From contig CAWFYV010000007.1 of NCBI GenBank assembly GCA_963820185.1, forward strand, positions 1 to 64,000: a stretch of 64,000 nucleotides of DNA, given 5' to 3'. Below are positions 40,160 to 48,684 of the stretch, piece after piece (positions within the stretch are counted from its first letter, which is position 1; each line of letters starts with the position of its first letter). Made by a program: the position numbers and the translations under genes. The DNA is from Aquilonibacter sp963820185 (GTDB lineage: Bacteria > Vulcanimicrobiota > Vulcanimicrobiia > Vulcanimicrobiales > Vulcanimicrobiaceae). The notes under the pieces were generated by a model. That model was not told the DNA's origin, made no database searches, and saw only the letters and a list, made by a program, of their open reading frames with translations.

Positions 40160-41047
40160 ATGCCGAAAACCGAACACTGGCAGTGGTACGTCGAGGAATC
40201 CGCCCCGACCGAAGCCCATCACCATGCCATCGAGAACGTCTTTTTCTCGGGGCGTTCTGACTTTCAACAAGTCGCGGTGATTTCAACGCCGGTTTTCGGC
40301 AAAATGCTGATTCTCGACGGCGACACGCAGAGCTCACAGGGCGACGAGAAGATCTACCACGAGACGCTCGTGCATCCGGCTTTGGCCGGTTCTGCCGATC
40401 GCAGCGAGGTGTTGATCCTCGGCGGCGGCGAGGGCGCAACCTTGCGCGAAGTACTGCGTCATCCCGGCGTGAAGCGTTGCACGATGGTCGACATCGATGG
40501 TCTCGTCGTCGATCTCTCAAAGAAGTATCTTCCTGAGTGGGCCGACGGCGCGTTCGACGAACCGCGCGCAAACGTCATTATCGGCGACGCGCTCGCCTAC
40601 ATGCGCGAACACGACGAGCGTTATGGGGTCATCATTTCCGATCTGACTGAGCCGCTCGAAGATTCCCCGAGCAACTTCCTCTTTAACGAGGACGTGTTCA
40701 AGCTGATCAAGTCGCGCTTGGCGACGGGCGGTATGTACGTGCTCCAAGCGAGCACCGCGGCGTTCTACAACTACTCGCTGCACTGTAAGATGTCGCGCAC
40801 GCTGCGACGGCACTACAAACACGTCGTCTCGTTCTTCACCTATGTGCCCGCGTTCGATACCGACTGGGCCTTCCTCGCCTGCAGCGACAGCGTCGATCTC
40901 GCAGCACTCGATTCAGCCAAGATCGACGCCTACTGCGCGCAGTTGCGCGGCGAGAATTTCTTCTACGACGGGCAGACCCACAAGCGGCTCTTTTCCCTCC
41001 CGCTCTACCTTCGTCGTGCGCTTGCCGCCGACGGTCCGGTATTCTAG
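40160..41047 (+). CDS. speE: Spermidine synthase (aminopropyltransferase)
   Basis: Encodes 295 residues from ATG 40160 (a GTG at 40151 is also in frame). Key elements: QSSQGDEKIYHE (substrate side), LILGGGEGATLRE (AdoMet-type binding loop) and DLTEPLEDSP in the position of the usual DSTDP, which differs enough that thermospermine or another polyamine could be made. It accepts decarboxylated AdoMet from SpeD. The ornithine or arginine decarboxylase is not in this window. Confidence 0.92.
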   Translation: MPKTEHWQWYVEESAPTEAHHHAIENVFFSGRSDFQQVAVISTPVFGKMLILDGDTQSSQGDEKIYHETLVHPALAGSADRSEVLILGGGEGATLREVLRHPGVKRCTMVDIDGLVVDLSKKYLPEWADGAFDEPRANVIIGDALAYMREHDERYGVIISDLTEPLEDSPSNFLFNEDVFKLIKSRLATGGMYVLQASTAAFYNYSLHCKMSRTLRRHYKHVVSFFTYVPAFDTDWAFLACSDSVDLAALDSAKIDAYCAQLRGENFFYDGQTHKRLFSLPLYLRRALAADGPVF

Positions 41048-41054
41048 GAAAAGC

Positions 41055-41486
41055 ATGCATACGGATTTTGCGTCGGCCCCGCACCGGTGGGAAAAGGAGA
41101 AGTCGCACTTCGTTGCCCTGCTCGATCTCAAACTCGAAAAGGTCGAGCACGGCAAGGCGACGATGCGCATGCCCTATCGGCCCGAGATCGCCAACGGCGC
41201 GGGCGCGGTGCACGGCGGCGCGATCGTGAGCTTGTGCGATACCGTCTTCTACGTTGCGCTCGCCTCGATCTACGGGCGCGAACAAGATACCGTGACCGCG
41301 TCGCTGCAGTGCAACTTCCTCGCGCCGGCGCTGCCCCCGCACGATCTGATCGCCAAGGCACGCGTGCTGCGCGCCGGCCGCCGTATCTGCTATGGCGAAG
41401 TCGAAGTGACGAGCAACGGCAAGCTGGTTGCCCACGCCACACTGAATTTTCTGAACACCTATCCCGAGGAGGCGCCGAAAGCATGA
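41055..41486 (+). CDS. Hot-dog thioesterase, PaaI family
   Basis: Encodes 143 residues. The PaaI pattern is clear: NGAGAVHGGAIVSLCDTVFYVA, where the HGG and Asp are the catalytic neighbourhood, then TASLQCNFLAPA. It hydrolyses acyl-CoA, type of substrate unknown. It is coupled to gcvT by an ATGA overlap. Confidence 0.88.
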   Translation: MHTDFASAPHRWEKEKSHFVALLDLKLEKVEHGKATMRMPYRPEIANGAGAVHGGAIVSLCDTVFYVALASIYGREQDTVTASLQCNFLAPALPPHDLIAKARVLRAGRRICYGEVEVTSNGKLVAHATLNFLNTYPEEAPKA

Positions 41487-42586
41487 GCACCTCAGCCGAC
41501 TTGCGCCGCACGGCGCTCTATGACGAACACGGCAAGCTCAACGCGCGGCTCGTGCCGTTTGCCGGCTTTGAAATGCCGGTACAGTATTCGAGCATCCTCA
41601 AAGAGCACGACGCGGTGCGGCGTCGCGCGGGGTTGTTCGATCTCTCGCACATGGGACAGTTTGTGCTCGAGGGACCGAGCGTCGCGCCGTGGGCGGAGAC
41701 GCTCACGATCAACGCGATCGAATCGATGAAGCCGATGCAGGCGCGCTATAACATCTTTTGCAACCCGCAGGGCGGTGCGCACGACGACACGATCTTTTAT
41801 CGCCTTGCCGATCGCTGGCTGCTCGTTGTCAACGGCGCCAATGCCGACAAGATGTGGGCCCACCTCAACGCCAATCGCGCGCAAGACGTCCACTTGCAGA
41901 ATCTGCACGGCCGCAACGCCCTGATCGCGATCCAAGGCCCAAAGTCGCTCGAGATATTGCAATCGCACGTCGACGTCGACATCGCATCGCTCAAGTATTA
42001 TTTCTGCGCCGAGGGCAATGTCTACGGCCGTCCGGCGGTAATCGCGCGCACCGGCTATACCGGTGAAGACGGCTTCGAGCTCTTTGTGTTCGGCGAACAT
42101 GCGCCGGAGATTTGGGCCGGCTTATTGCGCGATCACGCGTCGGACGGCCTGGAGCCGTGTGGGCTTGGTGCGCGTGACGTGTTGCGTTTGGAAGCCGGCA
42201 TGCCGCTCTACGGTCATGAATTGACGGAAGCGATTACGCCGGTCCAAGCCGGATTGCAGTGGGCGCTCAAAACGAATAAGCCGGAGTTCATCGGACGCAA
42301 CGCGTTGATCGAACAGATGGAACGCGACACCTACGACCGCATCGTGGGCCTGATCATGAAGGGCCGGGCACCCGCGCGCGAAGGGTATGCGGTCTACTTC
42401 GAAGGAAGGCCGGTCGGCGAGATTCGCAGCGGCTCGATGGCGCCATCGGTTGGCGGCAAAAACGTCGCGACCGCGCTCGTTCCAAAGGATGCCGCAACCG
42501 AAGGGGCGACGCTCGAGGTCGATATTCGCGGCACGCGGCACGAAGCGACCGTCGCGCCCCTACCTTTCTATAAACGTTCGAAATAA
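41483..42586 (+). CDS. gcvT: Glycine cleavage system T protein (aminomethyltransferase)
   Basis: Encodes 367 residues from ATG 41483. Folate-binding and family motifs present: PFAGFEMPVQYSSILKEHDAVR (split), GLFDLSHMGQ, ARTGYTGEDGFELF and GARDVLRLEAGMPLYGHEL. Transfers the methylene group from H protein to tetrahydrofolate and frees ammonia. First gcv gene of an operon with gcvH, gcvPA and gcvPB. The L protein (lpd) is not nearby. Confidence 0.96.
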   Translation: MSTSADLRRTALYDEHGKLNARLVPFAGFEMPVQYSSILKEHDAVRRRAGLFDLSHMGQFVLEGPSVAPWAETLTINAIESMKPMQARYNIFCNPQGGAHDDTIFYRLADRWLLVVNGANADKMWAHLNANRAQDVHLQNLHGRNALIAIQGPKSLEILQSHVDVDIASLKYYFCAEGNVYGRPAVIARTGYTGEDGFELFVFGEHAPEIWAGLLRDHASDGLEPCGLGARDVLRLEAGMPLYGHELTEAITPVQAGLQWALKTNKPEFIGRNALIEQMERDTYDRIVGLIMKGRAPAREGYAVYFEGRPVGEIRSGSMAPSVGGKNVATALVPKDAATEGATLEVDIRGTRHEATVAPLPFYKRSK

Positions 42587-42598
42587 GGAGCATTGAGC

Positions 42599-42979
42599 GT
42601 GGCGGACCCGGATAATCTGCTGTACAGCACAGAGCACGAATGGGTGAAGATCGACGGCGATACCGCGACGATCGGCATTACGGACTACGCGCAGAACTCG
42701 CTAGGCGACATCGTCTACGTGGAGTTGCCGCGGGTCGGTAAGCAGATCGAGCAGTTCGGTAACATCGGCGTGGTCGAATCGGTAAAGGCCGTATCGGACC
42801 TCTTCACGCCGGTGAGCGGCGAAGTGCTCGAAGCCAACGGCTCACTCGAAGCCGATCCGGCGGCCGTGAATCGTGACCCGTATGGCGCGGGGTGGCTCTT
42901 CAAAGTGAAACTGAAAGACGCCGGTGAGAAGAGCAAACTTCTTTCCGCACAGGATTATGGAAAAATTGCTCACGATTAG
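42599..42979 (+). CDS. gcvH: Glycine cleavage system H protein
   Basis: Encodes 126 residues from GTG 42599, eight bases after TAAGGAG (42584-42590). A TTG at 42593 is too close to that RBS. Lipoylated Lys 63 lies in GVVESVKAVSDL. It shuttles the aminomethyl group between P and T proteins. Confidence 0.96.
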   Translation: MADPDNLLYSTEHEWVKIDGDTATIGITDYAQNSLGDIVYVELPRVGKQIEQFGNIGVVESVKAVSDLFTPVSGEVLEANGSLEADPAAVNRDPYGAGWLFKVKLKDAGEKSKLLSAQDYGKIAHD

Positions 42980-43010
42980 GGCGCGGAGCCTCGGGCGGAG
43001 CGCCTTCTAA

Positions 43011-44372
43011 ATGTATACACCGCATACCGAAGCTGATATCAAAGCGATGCTTGGCGCGATTGGCGTCAAGTCGCTTGACGATCTGTTGCAAGTTCCCGAA
43101 TCGATCGCGCTCCGCGCGCAGCTCGACGTCGTTCCGGCGTTGCCCGAGTATCAAATCGCCCGCCGGTTCGAACATTTTGCGTCGAAGAACACGGGCGTCA
43201 ACTACACGTCCTTTCTCGGCGCCGGTTCCTACCGCCACTATGCGCCGCCGGCGATCGGTGCGCTTGCGATGCGCGGCGAATTCCTGACCGCGTATACGCC
43301 GTATCAAGCCGAAGTCTCGCAAGGCTACCTGCAAGCGATCTACGAGTGGCAGACCTATATCTGTCTGCTGACCGGCATGGATATCGCCAACGCTTCGGTG
43401 TACGACGGCGCGACGGCCCTTGCCGAAGGCGCGATTATGGCGCTCAACGAGAACGGGCGCAAGAAAGTGCTCGTGTCGCGTGCCGTGGATCCGAACTATC
43501 GCGCGGTGCTCAAAACGTACTGCGACGGACTCGACGTCGAGGTCGATGAGATCCCATTGAATGGTGACGGCACGACGGATCTCGGCGCGCTGGTGAAGGC
43601 CGTCGCTTCGAAAGAGTACGCGTGCGTGGCGTTGCAGTCGCCGAACTTCTTCGGCAATATCGATACGCTCTCGACCGATGCGCTCGCTGCGGTGAACGCC
43701 GGCGAAACGGTACCGATTGCGGTTGTGACCGAGGCGATCTCGCTCGGCGCCCTTGCGACGCCGGCTTCGTGGGGTGCGCAAATCGTTGTAGGCGAGGCGC
43801 AGAGCTTCGGCGTCGCGATGGCGTACGGCGGTCCGTACGTCGGCTTCATCGCCACAACCAAAGATCATCTGCGTCGTATTCCGGGACGGCTGGTCGGTAA
43901 AAGCGTCGACGGGCAGGGTCGTACAGCATACGTGCTGACACTGCAGGCGCGCGAGCAGCACATCCGCCGCGAACGCGCGACGTCGAATATCTGCACGAAT
44001 CAAGCGCACTGCGCGCTGATCGCAACGATCTATCTCGCGCTGATGGGCAAGACCGGATTACGCGACGTCGCGTCGCTCAATCTCGAGCGTTCGCGTGAAC
44101 TCGCGACTGCGGTCTCCAAGCTCGACGGCGTCGATTTGAAGTTCGCTGCGCCGTTCTTCAACGAGATCGTCGTCGACGTGCACCAGAGCGCGCACGACGT
44201 GCTCGCGAAGCTGCAGGAGCGCAAGTTTCTGGGCGGCGTCGACTTGGGCCGCTGGTATCCCGAACTGTCGACGTGCATCCTGATGAACGCAACCGAACTC
44301 ACCACCTCGGGTGAGATCGCAGCACTCGCCACTGCCCTCGGAGAGATTGTCCGTGTCCACGCAAACGTTTGA
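43011..44372 (+). CDS. gcvPA: Glycine dehydrogenase (decarboxylating) subunit 1
   Basis: Encodes 453 residues. Matches the N-terminal half of P protein: SFLGAGSYRHYAPPAI, TPYQAEVSQGYLQAIYEWQ and NASVYDGATALAEG. In this split form it pairs with GcvPB to decarboxylate glycine. The start lies 31 bases after gcvH. Overlaps the gcvPB start by 20 bases. Confidence 0.96.
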   Translation: MYTPHTEADIKAMLGAIGVKSLDDLLQVPESIALRAQLDVVPALPEYQIARRFEHFASKNTGVNYTSFLGAGSYRHYAPPAIGALAMRGEFLTAYTPYQAEVSQGYLQAIYEWQTYICLLTGMDIANASVYDGATALAEGAIMALNENGRKKVLVSRAVDPNYRAVLKTYCDGLDVEVDEIPLNGDGTTDLGALVKAVASKEYACVALQSPNFFGNIDTLSTDALAAVNAGETVPIAVVTEAISLGALATPASWGAQIVVGEAQSFGVAMAYGGPYVGFIATTKDHLRRIPGRLVGKSVDGQGRTAYVLTLQAREQHIRRERATSNICTNQAHCALIATIYLALMGKTGLRDVASLNLERSRELATAVSKLDGVDLKFAAPFFNEIVVDVHQSAHDVLAKLQERKFLGGVDLGRWYPELSTCILMNATELTTSGEIAALATALGEIVRVHANV

Positions 44373-45846
44373 TCGCACCGCTAGCCCCCTGATCTTCGAG
44401 CTCGGGCAGGACGGGCGTGCTAACCAATACGTGGAGAAGGGCAAGCCGCTCGAGCAATTTCTCCCGAAGAGCGCGCTGCGCAACGATTTGCCATTGCCCG
44501 ACAACAGCGAGCTCGACGTGATGCGCCACTTCACCAAGCTTTCGCAGCGCACGTTCGGCATCGATCTGGGCTTCTATCCGCTCGGCTCGTGCACGATGAA
44601 GTACAATCCGCGCATCAACGATGCAATGGCGACGAAGCGCGAGTTTGCCCAGTTGCATCCGTACACGCCGGACGAGCTGGCGCAAGGTGCGCTGCAGGTC
44701 ATGTACGAGCTCGAGCGTTCGCTCGCATCGCTTTTCGGCATGGCGGCCTTCTCGCTCAATCCGGCAGCCGGCGCCCACGCGGAACTCGCGGCGCTTCTGA
44801 TCGCGAAAAAATATTTCAAAGACCGCGGCGAGACGCAGCGCGACAAAGTGATCGTGCCCGACACCGCGCACGGTACGAATCCGGCGTCGGCCGCGATGTG
44901 CGGCTTCAAGGTGATCTCGCTGCCGAGCGATGAGCGCGGGCGCGTGAGCGTCGAGGAGATTCAAAAAGTGCTCGGCCCCGATACGGCCGTCTGCATGATG
45001 ACCAATCCGAACACGCTGGGCCTGTTCGAAGATCACATCGCCGAAATTGCAGCGGCCGTACACGACGTTGGCGGTCTGATGTACTACGACGGTGCGAACG
45101 CTAACGCAATCATGGGTAACGTGCGTCCGGGCGACATGGGCTTCGACCTCATGCACCTCAACACGCACAAGACGTTCACGATTCCTCACGGCGGCGGCGG
45201 TGCAGGCCACGGTCCGGTTGGTGTAGCGGCACACCTCGTCGACTACTTGCCGACGCCGGTGGTGCGTGCAGTGCCCGATAACGGAACCGGCGCGCCATCG
45301 GATGGCTTCACGTTCTCGCTCGATTTCAATCGCCCGAAGTCGATTGGGCCGATGCGCTCGTTCTGGTCGAACTTCGCGCACGCGGTGCGCGCGCTCGCCT
45401 ACATCTACGCCAACGGCGCGGATGGGCTACATCGCGTCTCGCAGCTCGCGGTGCTCAACGCCAACTACGTGCGCGTGAAGGTTGCCGAGTTTCTCGAGAC
45501 CCCGTATCCGGAGATCTGCCGGCACGAGTTCGTTGCGTCCGCCCAAGCGCTCAAGAAAGAGACCGGCGTCAAGGCGCTCGATCTTGCCAAGGCGCTGCTC
45601 GATCATGGCATGATGGCGCCGACGATGTACTTCCCGCTCATCGTGCCGGAGTGCTTGATGATCGAGCCGACCGAAACCGAATCGAAGGAGACGCTCGACT
45701 ATTTCATCGAGGTCCTGCGCGAGATCGTCGCGAGCGCGAAGACGGATCCCGATGCGCTCTTTGCTGCGCCGGTCAACACGGTCGTGGGTCGCGTCGACGA
45801 AACCCGCGCCGCCCGCCAACCCGATTTACGCTGGGTTCCGAACTAA
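44353..45846 (+). CDS. gcvPB: Glycine dehydrogenase (decarboxylating) subunit 2
   Basis: Encodes 497 residues from GTG 44353; the frame is open upstream to 44311. The PLP lysine is in HLNTHKTFTIPHGGGGAG; GIDLGFYPLGSCTMKYNP and AAGAHAELAALL are conserved. Last gene of the glycine cleavage operon, followed by a hairpin within a REP-like element. Confidence 0.96.
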   Translation: MSTQTFDRTASPLIFELGQDGRANQYVEKGKPLEQFLPKSALRNDLPLPDNSELDVMRHFTKLSQRTFGIDLGFYPLGSCTMKYNPRINDAMATKREFAQLHPYTPDELAQGALQVMYELERSLASLFGMAAFSLNPAAGAHAELAALLIAKKYFKDRGETQRDKVIVPDTAHGTNPASAAMCGFKVISLPSDERGRVSVEEIQKVLGPDTAVCMMTNPNTLGLFEDHIAEIAAAVHDVGGLMYYDGANANAIMGNVRPGDMGFDLMHLNTHKTFTIPHGGGGAGHGPVGVAAHLVDYLPTPVVRAVPDNGTGAPSDGFTFSLDFNRPKSIGPMRSFWSNFAHAVRALAYIYANGADGLHRVSQLAVLNANYVRVKVAEFLETPYPEICRHEFVASAQALKKETGVKALDLAKALLDHGMMAPTMYFPLIVPECLMIEPTETESKETLDYFIEVLREIVASAKTDPDALFAAPVNTVVGRVDETRAARQPDLRWVPN

Positions 45847-45850
45847 TCTT

Positions 45851-46040
45851 GTCATCCCGACCGTAGCGAAGCGTAGTCGAGGGATAGCCGTAATCACAAG
45901 AGCCGCCTCATTGCTGAAGCGGCTCTCTTTCTGGTGTGGCGCCGGCCCGATATTGACCAGCGTACCACACCACCCGACGACAATGCTATCGTTTTCGCGG
46001 TCCCTCGACTTCGGCGCTGCGCGCCTACGCTCGGGATGAC
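45851..46040. repeat. REP/MITE-like inverted element
   Basis: Ends are inverted: 45851-45885 (GTCATCCCGA...TCGAGGGA) and 46001-46040 (TCCCTCGA...TCGGGATGAC), both containing a CGTAGCG- or CCTACG-type core. About 115 bases in between hold a terminator hairpin. This resembles dispersed palindromic repeats placed after genes in many bacterial genomes. No other copy was seen in the window. Confidence 0.55.
45899..45932 (+). terminator. Intrinsic terminator of the gcv operon
   Basis: AGAGCCGC (45899-45906) and GCGGCTCT (45919-45926) close a 12-base loop, followed by CTTTCT. Lies within the inverted element. Confidence 0.7.
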
Positions 46041-46052
46041 AAACGTGTGTAC

Positions 46053-46769
46053 CTACGCTGATTCTTGCTGGCGAACCTCGTCTCCCGATAGCGCGTGGAA
46101 AAGCGTGCTGCGTTCGGCGTTGAGATTGGCGTCGCGGTTGCGGCGTTTGTGCGGCGGCATGGTGATCTCGAGTGCGATACGCGACGGCGATCCGCCGAGC
46201 ACGACAATGCGATCGGCGAGGTAGAGCGCTTCCTCGATATCGTGGGTTACCAGAATGGCCGTGGCGCCGACGGTGGCGATGATCTCGCCCAGCGCTTCCT
46301 GCAACTGCATGCGACGAAGCGCGTCGAGTGCCGCCAATGGCTCGTCGAGCAGCAGCACGGATGGTTCGCGCACCAGCGTACGCGCCAGTGCAGCGCGCTG
46401 GGCCATGCCGCCCGAGAGCGCTTTCGGCAGTGTCGCGCGCGCGCTTTGCAGGCCGGTGAGTTCCAGTACGGTGTCGACGCGTTCGCGCTCCTCCGGCGTG
46501 CGCGCCGCGAAGCGCACGTTCTTCTCCACATTCAGCCACGGAAATAATCGTGGCTCCTGGAAAACGTAGCCGACGTCACCCTCAACCGCAATCGTGCCGG
46601 TTGGATGCACGTCGAGTCCGGCGATGGCGCGTAACAAGGTGCTCTTGCCGCAGCCGCTCGGTCCAAGCACCGCCACGATCTCGCCGCGTTCGACGGTAAG
46701 GGAAAGCCCGTCGAGCACGCGCAACTCGCCGAAGCTGACGCGCAGGTCGTCGATGCGTATCGCACTCAT
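46053..46769 (-). CDS. ABC transporter ATP-binding protein, nitrate/sulfonate/taurine type
   Basis: Encodes 238 residues from ATG 46769 (overlaps the permease stop as ATGA). Walker A GPSGCGKST, Q-loop VFQEPRLFPW, signature LSGGMAQRAALARTL and Walker B LLLDEPLAALD; the layout is that of SsuB/TauB/NrtD. Last gene of a three-gene importer operon. Confidence 0.9.
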   Translation of the reverse strand: MSAIRIDDLRVSFGELRVLDGLSLTVERGEIVAVLGPSGCGKSTLLRAIAGLDVHPTGTIAVEGDVGYVFQEPRLFPWLNVEKNVRFAARTPEERERVDTVLELTGLQSARATLPKALSGGMAQRAALARTLVREPSVLLLDEPLAALDALRRMQLQEALGEIIATVGATAILVTHDIEEALYLADRIVVLGGSPSRIALEITMPPHKRRNRDANLNAERSTLFHALSGDEVRQQESA

Positions 46770-47518
46770 CGCAGGCCGTCCGTCCAGGCCGTCGTGCGCC
46801 GCTCGATTGCGAGCATGCCCGATTCGCATAATTTGCCCGCGATCGCGAGCAGCAAGATCGCGACCAGGATTTCATCCGGACGCGAAATCTGCTGCCCTTC
46901 GGTCAGTAGGAAGCCCAAACCGCGCGTCGATGCGAGCAATTCGGCGGCGACGAGAAAGAGCCACGCTTGCGTGAGCCCGATGCGTGCGCCGACGAGCAGC
47001 GAAGGAAACGCTGCGGGCAACACCACGCGCATTGCGACGCCGAACGGATGCAACCCGAGGATGCGCCCCACTTCGACGAGCTTGCGATCGACGCCATGGA
47101 TTCCCGCGACGAGATTCACATAGATCGGGAAGAATGCGCCGATCGCGATCAGCGTGATCTTGGCGGATTCACCGATGCCGAGCCAGAGCAGCAACAGCGG
47201 CACCCACGCCAGCGACGGCACGGCGCGGATCGCTTGCAGCGTTGGATCGATCGCGCGCTCGACGGTGCGATTGAGGCCGACGAGCGTCCCGAGAACCACC
47301 GCGAACGCCAGCGCAATCGCAAATCCGGCGAAGACGCGCGCGGCGCTTGCGAGGATGTCTTGCTGCAAGAGCCCACGTTGCCAAAGCGAGCCGAGTTCGG
47401 CTAACACGCGCGCGGGCGGCGCGAGTTGATCGGGCGCAAACCAGTGCGCGCGACCGGCGACGATCCACACCACGAGAATCGCCGCCGGCACGAGCCAGGC
47501 GAGCAGGGCCTTACGCAT
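46766..47518 (-). CDS. ABC transporter permease, nitrate/sulfonate/taurine type
   Basis: Encodes 251 residues from ATG 47518, which overlaps the end of the binding-protein gene by eight bases. Six membrane helices and the family coupling motif EVGRILGLHPFGVAMRVVLPAAFPSL (split). Similar to SsuC/TauC. Confidence 0.9.
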   Translation of the reverse strand: MRKALLAWLVPAAILVVWIVAGRAHWFAPDQLAPPARVLAELGSLWQRGLLQQDILASAARVFAGFAIALAFAVVLGTLVGLNRTVERAIDPTLQAIRAVPSLAWVPLLLLWLGIGESAKITLIAIGAFFPIYVNLVAGIHGVDRKLVEVGRILGLHPFGVAMRVVLPAAFPSLLVGARIGLTQAWLFLVAAELLASTRGLGFLLTEGQQISRPDEILVAILLLAIAGKLCESGMLAIERRTTAWTDGLR

Positions 47519-48500
47519 GCGCCAGTGCGACACGCGCGGGTGCTGGATCGGCGAGCGAACCGAAGGCAATTTGAACCGAACCGACGTCGGCGACGAGCTG
47601 TTCGGATCGAATGACGGGAATCGTGCCACCAACTGCATCGAGGAACGCTTTGCCCGGGACCGGATCGGGGAAGCGCGTGCGGTCGTTGATGACGAGATCT
47701 GCAACCTTCAGGTCAAGGTTCGAAGCGGCGGCGAGAATTTTCGCGGTTTCCGCCGGGTGTGCTTTGGCATATTCGTGCCCGAGTTCGTAGGCACGCAACA
47801 CGATTCGCACCACATCGGGATGGGCGGCGAGAAAATCCTCGCGCACGTTGAGCGCGCCGTACGTATTCCATGCGACGTTCCGGTAGATGAGCCGCGACCC
47901 AGCTTCGAGTTGCGACGCAGCCATGTGCGGATCGAGCCCGGCCCACGCGTCGACTTGTCCGCGTTCGAGCGCGATGCGTCCGTCGGGATGCTGCAGTTCG
48001 ACGATTTGGACATCATTTGACGTAAAGCCGACCGATGCGAGCGCGCGCAACAGGAAGAACCATGGATCGGTGCCGCGCGTCGCCGCGATGCGCTTGCCTT
48101 TCAAATCGCGTAACGACGAAAGTTTGGAGTCTTTGCCGACGACGATCGCGGTCCACTCCGGTTGCGAGTAGAGAAAGACGGTGTGCAACGGTACACCGTT
48201 GGCGCGTGCAAGGAGCGCCGCGCTGCCGGCGGTTGACGCGAATTGCGTTGAGCCCGAGGCAAGGAATTGATTGGCTTTGTTCGAGCCGAGCGAAAGCACC
48301 CACGAGACGCTCGTTCCGCTTGCGGCGAGTGCGCGGTCGAGCCAGCCGTTTTGCTTGAGGATCAGGCTGACCGGGTTGTAGTACGCGTAGTCGACGATAA
48401 GTGCGCCGAGTTTGTCAGCCGCGCGCACGCGTCCGGGAAAGGCGAGCGCCGCGAACGTTGCGGTTGCGAGGCCAAGTGCCTCGCGTCGGGTCGGGTTCAT
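47511..48500 (-). CDS. ABC transporter substrate-binding protein, nitrate/sulfonate/taurine type
   Basis: Encodes 329 residues from ATG 48500, with CAGGAGG seven bases upstream. A twin-arginine signal (NPTRREALGLATATFAAL) suggests Tat export. The fold is the SsuA/TauA type: ALASVGF, HPDGRIALERGQVDAWAGLDPH and AHPDVVRIVLRAYELG. The leader peptide and terminator just upstream suggest control by sulfur amino acid supply, which would fit a sulfonate importer; the ligand itself cannot be read. Confidence 0.88.
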   Translation of the reverse strand: MNPTRREALGLATATFAALAFPGRVRAADKLGALIVDYAYYNPVSLILKQNGWLDRALAASGTSVSWVLSLGSNKANQFLASGSTQFASTAGSAALLARANGVPLHTVFLYSQPEWTAIVVGKDSKLSSLRDLKGKRIAATRGTDPWFFLLRALASVGFTSNDVQIVELQHPDGRIALERGQVDAWAGLDPHMAASQLEAGSRLIYRNVAWNTYGALNVREDFLAAHPDVVRIVLRAYELGHEYAKAHPAETAKILAAASNLDLKVADLVINDRTRFPDPVPGKAFLDAVGGTIPVIRSEQLVADVGSVQIAFGSLADPAPARVALAHA

Positions 48501-48530
48501 CGTTTGCCTCCTGGTGAGATGGGAAAGCAA

Positions 48531-48561
48531 GAAGCCCTCCGCCGGATCGGCGGAGGGCTTC
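48531..48561 (-). terminator. Attenuator terminator
   Basis: A perfect 13-base stem (GAAGCCCTCCGCC with GGCGGAGGGCTTC, five-base loop), followed on the minus strand by TTGCTTT. It lies between the leader peptide gene and the transporter operon, so transcription must pass it to reach the operon. Confidence 0.8.
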
Positions 48562-48585
48562 GTTCATCGAAATCGTGTCGCTGCG

Positions 48586-48669
48586 CTATTTCGAGATGCG
48601 AGAAGCCAACCCACGCCGATCGGCGCCGGGGACGAGGCACATGTGACACATAATGTGCAGGTTGGACAT
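48586..48669 (-). CDS. Cys-containing leader peptide (candidate)
   Basis: A 27-codon frame from ATG 48669 (MSNLHIMCHMC, then a Pro/Arg-rich end and Lys before TAG). A second ATG (48651) would give a 21-residue form that begins MCHMC, placing two Cys in the first five codons. Such Cys-rich leaders are used in bacterial transcription attenuation upstream of sulfur genes. The GGCTTC in codons 20-22 can pair with GAAGCC of the terminator's 5' arm, giving an alternative structure. It is too short for ordinary gene finding. Confidence 0.55.
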   Translation of the reverse strand: MSNLHIMCHMCLVPGADRRGLASRISK

Positions 48670-48684
48670 GGACCCGACAATAGC

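Noticed and set aside
41300..41490. Glycine riboswitch before gcvT
   Set aside because: The region is coding (thioesterase), and gcvT is coupled to it by overlap; no tandem aptamer pattern is present.
42900..45381. Long minus-strand frames opposite gcvPA and gcvPB
   Set aside because: Both lie antisense to highly conserved enzyme genes and show shadow-like composition (many Arg and His), with no family match.
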